From assembly GCA_964632995.1 (NCBI GenBank), contig CAZWDL010000098.1:1-29128 (forward strand): DNA of 29,128 bases, written 5' to 3'. The stretch's first letter is position 1; every line of letters begins with the position of its first letter. Positions 26,242 to 29,128 of the stretch are shown piece after piece. The stretch comes from CAZWDL01 sp964632995 (lineage in GTDB: Bacteria; Bacteroidota; Bacteroidia; Chitinophagales; Saprospiraceae). Below the pieces are notes generated by a model, which worked only from the letters and a program-made list of their open reading frames with translations, did no database searches and was not told where the DNA came from. The position numbers and the translations under genes are program-made.

Positions 26242-27032
26242 TGGACGAAACCGAAAAATACGAACGCATCGAACGATATCTGACCGGCCGGATGGTAGCT
26301 TCGGAACGGCAAGCCTTCGAGGAGAAGCTGGCCAAAGACCCGCAGCTGCGAGAGGAGGTCTCGCTGCATAAGGAACTGGAGGAGGCCGTAGTGGAACCGG
26401 AGATCGCTGAGTTCGAAACTGCTTTGGACAAGGCCATGGAAGACCACCGGGACAATCCCGCGCGCCGGCGCTGGCCGGCAATACTACTGGCAGTCATCCT
26501 TCTCTTATCGCTGCTCTGGCTGGGCAGCCGCTGGCTAAAAAACCGCAAACCGGCGCCTGCCCAGATCTACGCCGAATATGTCGACCTGCCGGAGGCATTG
26601 CCAGACGCCATCCGGCTGCGATCGGCTGCCCCTGGTACGGATTCCTCCATTCCCCACACAATAGAACAACTCCGCCAAAACTGGTCCGCCCTCAACCAAG
26701 CTTACCAGATGGGCAATTATGCAAAAGCCCTTTCCCTGTTGGAGAACCTACGCTCCACGCATCCGGAATTCGTAGAAGAAAATCCGGAACGCTACTACTA
26801 TCATCGCGGACTGCTGGAACTACAGCTGAATCGCCCCGTCGCATCCGCCGACTCCTTCGCCCGGGTCCAGAGCGGCAACTACGCCGAGAACGCCGCCTGG
26901 AAACGCGCCATGACCCTGCTGCTGGAGGGGGCGCCGGGAGGAAGCCAGAGAAGCTCTGCGGCGAATCAGAAGCAACCCCATCCCCGTCGAGCGGAAGCCC
27001 GGGCTGTATTGAAAAAACTAAGCGTGCAGTAG
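26241..27032 (+). CDS. Anti-sigma-factor-like membrane protein with C-terminal TPR-like region
   Basis: A 263-residue protein. The N-terminal cytoplasmic part (1-75) has the pattern of Saprospiria anti-sigma proteins: YERIERYLTGRMVASERQAF then EEKLAKDPQLREEVSLHKEL; no zinc-binding HxxxCxxC is present, so it is not a ZAS-type anti-sigma. One membrane span lies at about residues 79-97 (PAILLAVILLLSLLWLGSR). The outer part (about 140-225) is helical with TPR-like elements: NWSALNQAYQMGNYAKALSL, then HPEFVEENPERYYYHRGLLE and PVASADSFARVQSGNYAENA. It would bind the sigma factor on the inside and sense protein contacts outside. The ATG shares its A with the sigma stop. The frame is undamaged although its partner is truncated, so the gene may be recently orphaned or may have another role. 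Confidence 0.72.
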   Translation: MDETEKYERIERYLTGRMVASERQAFEEKLAKDPQLREEVSLHKELEEAVVEPEIAEFETALDKAMEDHRDNPARRRWPAILLAVILLLSLLWLGSRWLKNRKPAPAQIYAEYVDLPEALPDAIRLRSAAPGTDSSIPHTIEQLRQNWSALNQAYQMGNYAKALSLLENLRSTHPEFVEENPERYYYHRGLLELQLNRPVASADSFARVQSGNYAENAAWKRAMTLLLEGAPGGSQRSSAANQKQPHPRRAEARAVLKKLSVQ

Positions 27033-27285
27033 CCCCTCCTCTACCCCAAGGCATCATTCCTGATTCCCGTGGTAAAACAATTCTTTTCCTTGCCGTTCCC
27101 CGAAAAGAGGCGCTATCCTCTGGCTCATAATCGCTATGCTTTCTGTCGGCCTTTTATCAAATTTATCTGACGGGTTGAAATTGACCTCTAAAATGCCTAA
27201 CTTATATAAGCATTTTTCCGGTTGCGACGGTACATTTTTCAGACGCAACGAGAGATAAGTTTAGTTCCTAAATCCTGGCCCTCCT

Positions 27286-28169
27286 ATGCTGCTTAATCCA
27301 GCTCTTCTGTGTGGAATTATTTGTATCTGCTGACCGGCACTTCCTGCCGGCAAGCCCCTTCCGAAACGGCAACCAATGCTCAACCGGGGGAGGAGACGAC
27401 ACAGGGCGGCAATACGCCTTCTGCGGAGCCCGGCGCCGCCCCGGCCGACACCACGCCGGCGCGGATGCTGCTGGATAGTGCAAAGACGCTTTTAGATTCA
27501 GGTCGTTATGACGAAGGGCTGGAAAAGAGCCGGCAGGCGCTGACTATTTACCTGCAAAGTGTTGCAAAGACGGATACTATACTCGTACAGCCACTCAATT
27601 TGAAAAGTGAGTTTTTCTGGCGGACAAACGAATTGGACTCGGCCTTCGCATCGGCAGAGCAAGCGCTGATAATTGGGCTAAATGGGCTGAGAAAGGACCA
27701 TCCCTCCGTGGCCACTACTTATCACCACCTGGGGGTGGTACATCTTATGAAAGCGGATTACGAACAAGCCCTGGTTTACAATGAAAAGGCAGTGCAGATT
27801 TACCGGAAAGCGCAAGGGAGCCATCAACTCAGTTTGGCCAGCGCTTTGGATAATACCGGAATTATTCACTATTCCCAGGGCGATTACGAGCAGTCATTGA
27901 CTCATTTCGAAAATGCCCTGAACCTAAGACTGCGCACCGCAGGCAGAGACCATCCTGACATAAAGGATTGACCACCGTATCGGCGTTTTAAATTCCGTAC
28001 AAGGGGCCTACGATCGCGGGTTGAACTACTATAAGAAGGCGCCATTGATAATCTTTTGAAACTTAAGGAGCAGCTTCCCGAAGCTTTCCTTCTGGCCGAA
28101 AGAACCAAAAGCCGTCAATTCTCCCCTGCCCTTTCCGGCATTAAGGGGGCGATATTTTTCTCAATCTAA
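27286..28169 (+). pseudogene. Degraded TPR (probably TPR-CHAT) lipoprotein gene
   Basis: Frame 0 (27309-27971, GTG start) encodes a low-complexity Pro/Ala linker and then TPR units: SAKTLLDSGRYDEGLEKSRQ, LGVVHLMKADYEQALVYNEK and TGIIHYSQGDYEQSLTHFEN, ending at TGA after HPDIKD. The TPR pattern continues past that stop in the next frame (27967-28059): IGVLNSVQGAYDRGLNYYKK. Frame 0 then resumes at 28062 with LKEQLPEAFLLAERTKSRQF and stops at 28169; this matches the linker that precedes a CHAT protease domain in TPR-CHAT proteins. No CHAT domain follows. The 5' end also looks damaged: a good hydrophobic start (MLLNPALLCGIICIC from 27286) is in a different frame from YLLTGTSCRQ. Several frameshifts and a truncation make a pseudogene the best reading. 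It follows the anti-sigma gene after 253 bp of noncoding sequence with no clear promoter. Confidence 0.7.
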
Positions 28170-28181
28170 AATCACAATGTG

Positions 28182-29128
28182 ATGAAAATGCACCTAAACC
28201 GAAGCCGGAGCTTTACCCTGTCACCGGCCCTTTGCTCAAGTATTTTTATAATAAGCCTGGTGGCCGGTTCTATGCTGCTGGCCGGCTGCCAAAAGGAAGA
28301 GACCTCCCAGCCCGCCGTATGCGAAGCCGATCAATGCGGTACTTATCCCGACTGTTTTCCCTGCTCCGACACGTTGAGTGTCACCACGAACCCCCTCGGG
28401 GATACGACGCGCACGGACAACGGATTTATTCTGAACGAAGGCGACTTGGAAGTCACCCCCGCCGATGGAGCATCTATACGGTTTGAGGATGCCGTGAATT
28501 TGAGAGTGACCTTTGATAAGGATGGTAATCTGACCAGTATTGAAGGGCGGGCCCGCATACCCTCTCCGGATGATTGTCTGGAATTCAAGGACCCCGTCCA
28601 GTTTAACATGGGATACTACACCGGAGCCTTTGTCAACGAAAATTTCTACCTGGGCTTCCCGCTGACCAACAGTAAAGAATACTTTGTTTTCCGCATCGAG
28701 GCGGGCCTGGAAATGAGCATCTGCTCCAACAAGGACCCTTCTGCCACCAAGCCTCTATCTATCGCCGCGCCGATAGGAGGACATGTCCTTTACGTGATGG
28801 AGAGCAACGATCCCTTTTTCTTTTTTGAGGGTGCCCATGACTTGCTGGGATCAACAGCCAGCGGATCTTCCGTGCAGGGTAATATCGAATACCTTCCTCT
28901 GCAGCCGGTAGAACAGGTCTTTGGGTTTTCCGGCCGGTCGGTGCGCAAGGGCAGCATCAGCTTTCCCGTTCTCAAAATACTGGAAGCCAAGGAGGTAGTA
29001 TTTATCCAGAATGCCGGGTTCGATGCCGGGCTGCTGTCGGAAAGTCCCCTGGAAAACATCAGCGCCAGTTATCAGGGCGGGCTCAACGGCGCCTTAAACC
29101 TGGCCTTGTCGGCAGCCGGCTTTGTCAC
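28182..29128 (+). CDS. Predicted lipoprotein of unknown family, cut by window edge
   Basis: An open frame of at least 315 codons runs from the ATG at 28182 past the window end with no stop. The start MKMHLNRSRSFTLSPALCSS is followed by a hydrophobic run and lipobox LLAGC (Cys at about residue 36), giving a membrane-anchored exported lipoprotein. The mature part starts with a Cys-rich stretch (VCEADQCGTYPDCFPCSD), which could form disulfides in the periplasm. A beta-rich region follows (LRVTFDKDGNLTSIEGRARI, YYTGAFVNENFYLGFPLTN). I do not recognise a family. The start lies only 12 bases after the TPR remnant, so it may be the gene that lay downstream of the cassette. An out-of-frame open stretch at 28232-28486 is a shadow of it. 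Confidence 0.78.
   Translation, partial: MKMHLNRSRSFTLSPALCSSIFIISLVAGSMLLAGCQKEETSQPAVCEADQCGTYPDCFPCSDTLSVTTNPLGDTTRTDNGFILNEGDLEVTPADGASIRFEDAVNLRVTFDKDGNLTSIEGRARIPSPDDCLEFKDPVQFNMGYYTGAFVNENFYLGFPLTNSKEYFVFRIEAGLEMSICSNKDPSATKPLSIAAPIGGHVLYVMESNDPFFFFEGAHDLLGSTASGSSVQGNIEYLPLQPVEQVFGFSGRSVRKGSISFPVLKILEAKEVVFIQNAGFDAGLLSESPLENISASYQGGLNGALNLALSAAGFV

Noticed and set aside
28232..28486. 84-residue + frame inside the last lipoprotein
   Set aside because: Arg-rich and out of frame with the longer lipoprotein reading frame that has a signal peptide and lipobox.

Overview
The window looks like chromosomal DNA of a member of the Bacteroidota, most likely a marine or sludge-type Saprospiria (Lewinella/Phaeodactylibacter-like). 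This is inferred from several things: the Porin_10-type outer-membrane protein, the Bacteroidota-type FabI, the sodium symporter paired with a PIG-L deacetylase, the candidate promoters of TAnnTTTG form, the weak Shine-Dalgarno signals, and a sigma/anti-sigma/TPR-CHAT cassette of a kind common in that class. No tRNA, rRNA, CRISPR array, transposase or phage gene was seen.

Layout. 2-367 is the 3' end of urocanate hydratase (hutU). 531-1355 is an SH3-domain lipoprotein. 1605-8672 holds a complete six-gene ebo cluster (eboA to eboF, all on +), followed by a YbaY/YscW-type small protein (8820-9152). On the minus strand, 13942-9400 is a putative three-gene unit: a secreted PIG-L deacetylase, a 49-residue single-span membrane peptide, and a sodium:solute symporter. 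On + are fructose-1,6-bisphosphatase (14316-15311) and a GH57/DUF3536 glycosidase (15755-18166). A long minus-strand run follows from 25071 down to 18292: recN, fabI, a putative porin, an AraC-type regulator and an LpxH-like metallophosphatase. From 25337 to the right edge on + are a small lipoprotein, then a decayed cassette, then a lipoprotein of unknown family that runs out of the window.

How genes work together. The ebo genes encode a prenyltransferase-like membrane protein, a TatD-like hydrolase, a dehydroquinate-synthase-like enzyme, a TIM-barrel protein, a phosphatase-like protein and EboA. In cyanobacteria the cluster is linked to export of a scytonemin precursor to the periplasm; its substrate in Bacteroidota is unknown. 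The deacetylase/symporter unit suggests deacylation of an amino-sugar-like compound outside the cytoplasm followed by sodium-driven uptake. The recN-to-lpxH run combines DNA repair with envelope functions.

The most unusual part is 25907-28169. A near-perfect 63-nt palindrome sits on the 5' end of a sigma-factor fragment that has region 4 but no region 2. The fragment is translationally coupled (TAATG) to an apparently intact anti-sigma/TPR membrane protein. After that comes a frameshifted TPR gene whose downstream remnant resembles the linker that precedes a CHAT protease domain, but the CHAT domain itself is gone. This looks like a degenerate sigma/anti-sigma/TPR-CHAT signalling module.
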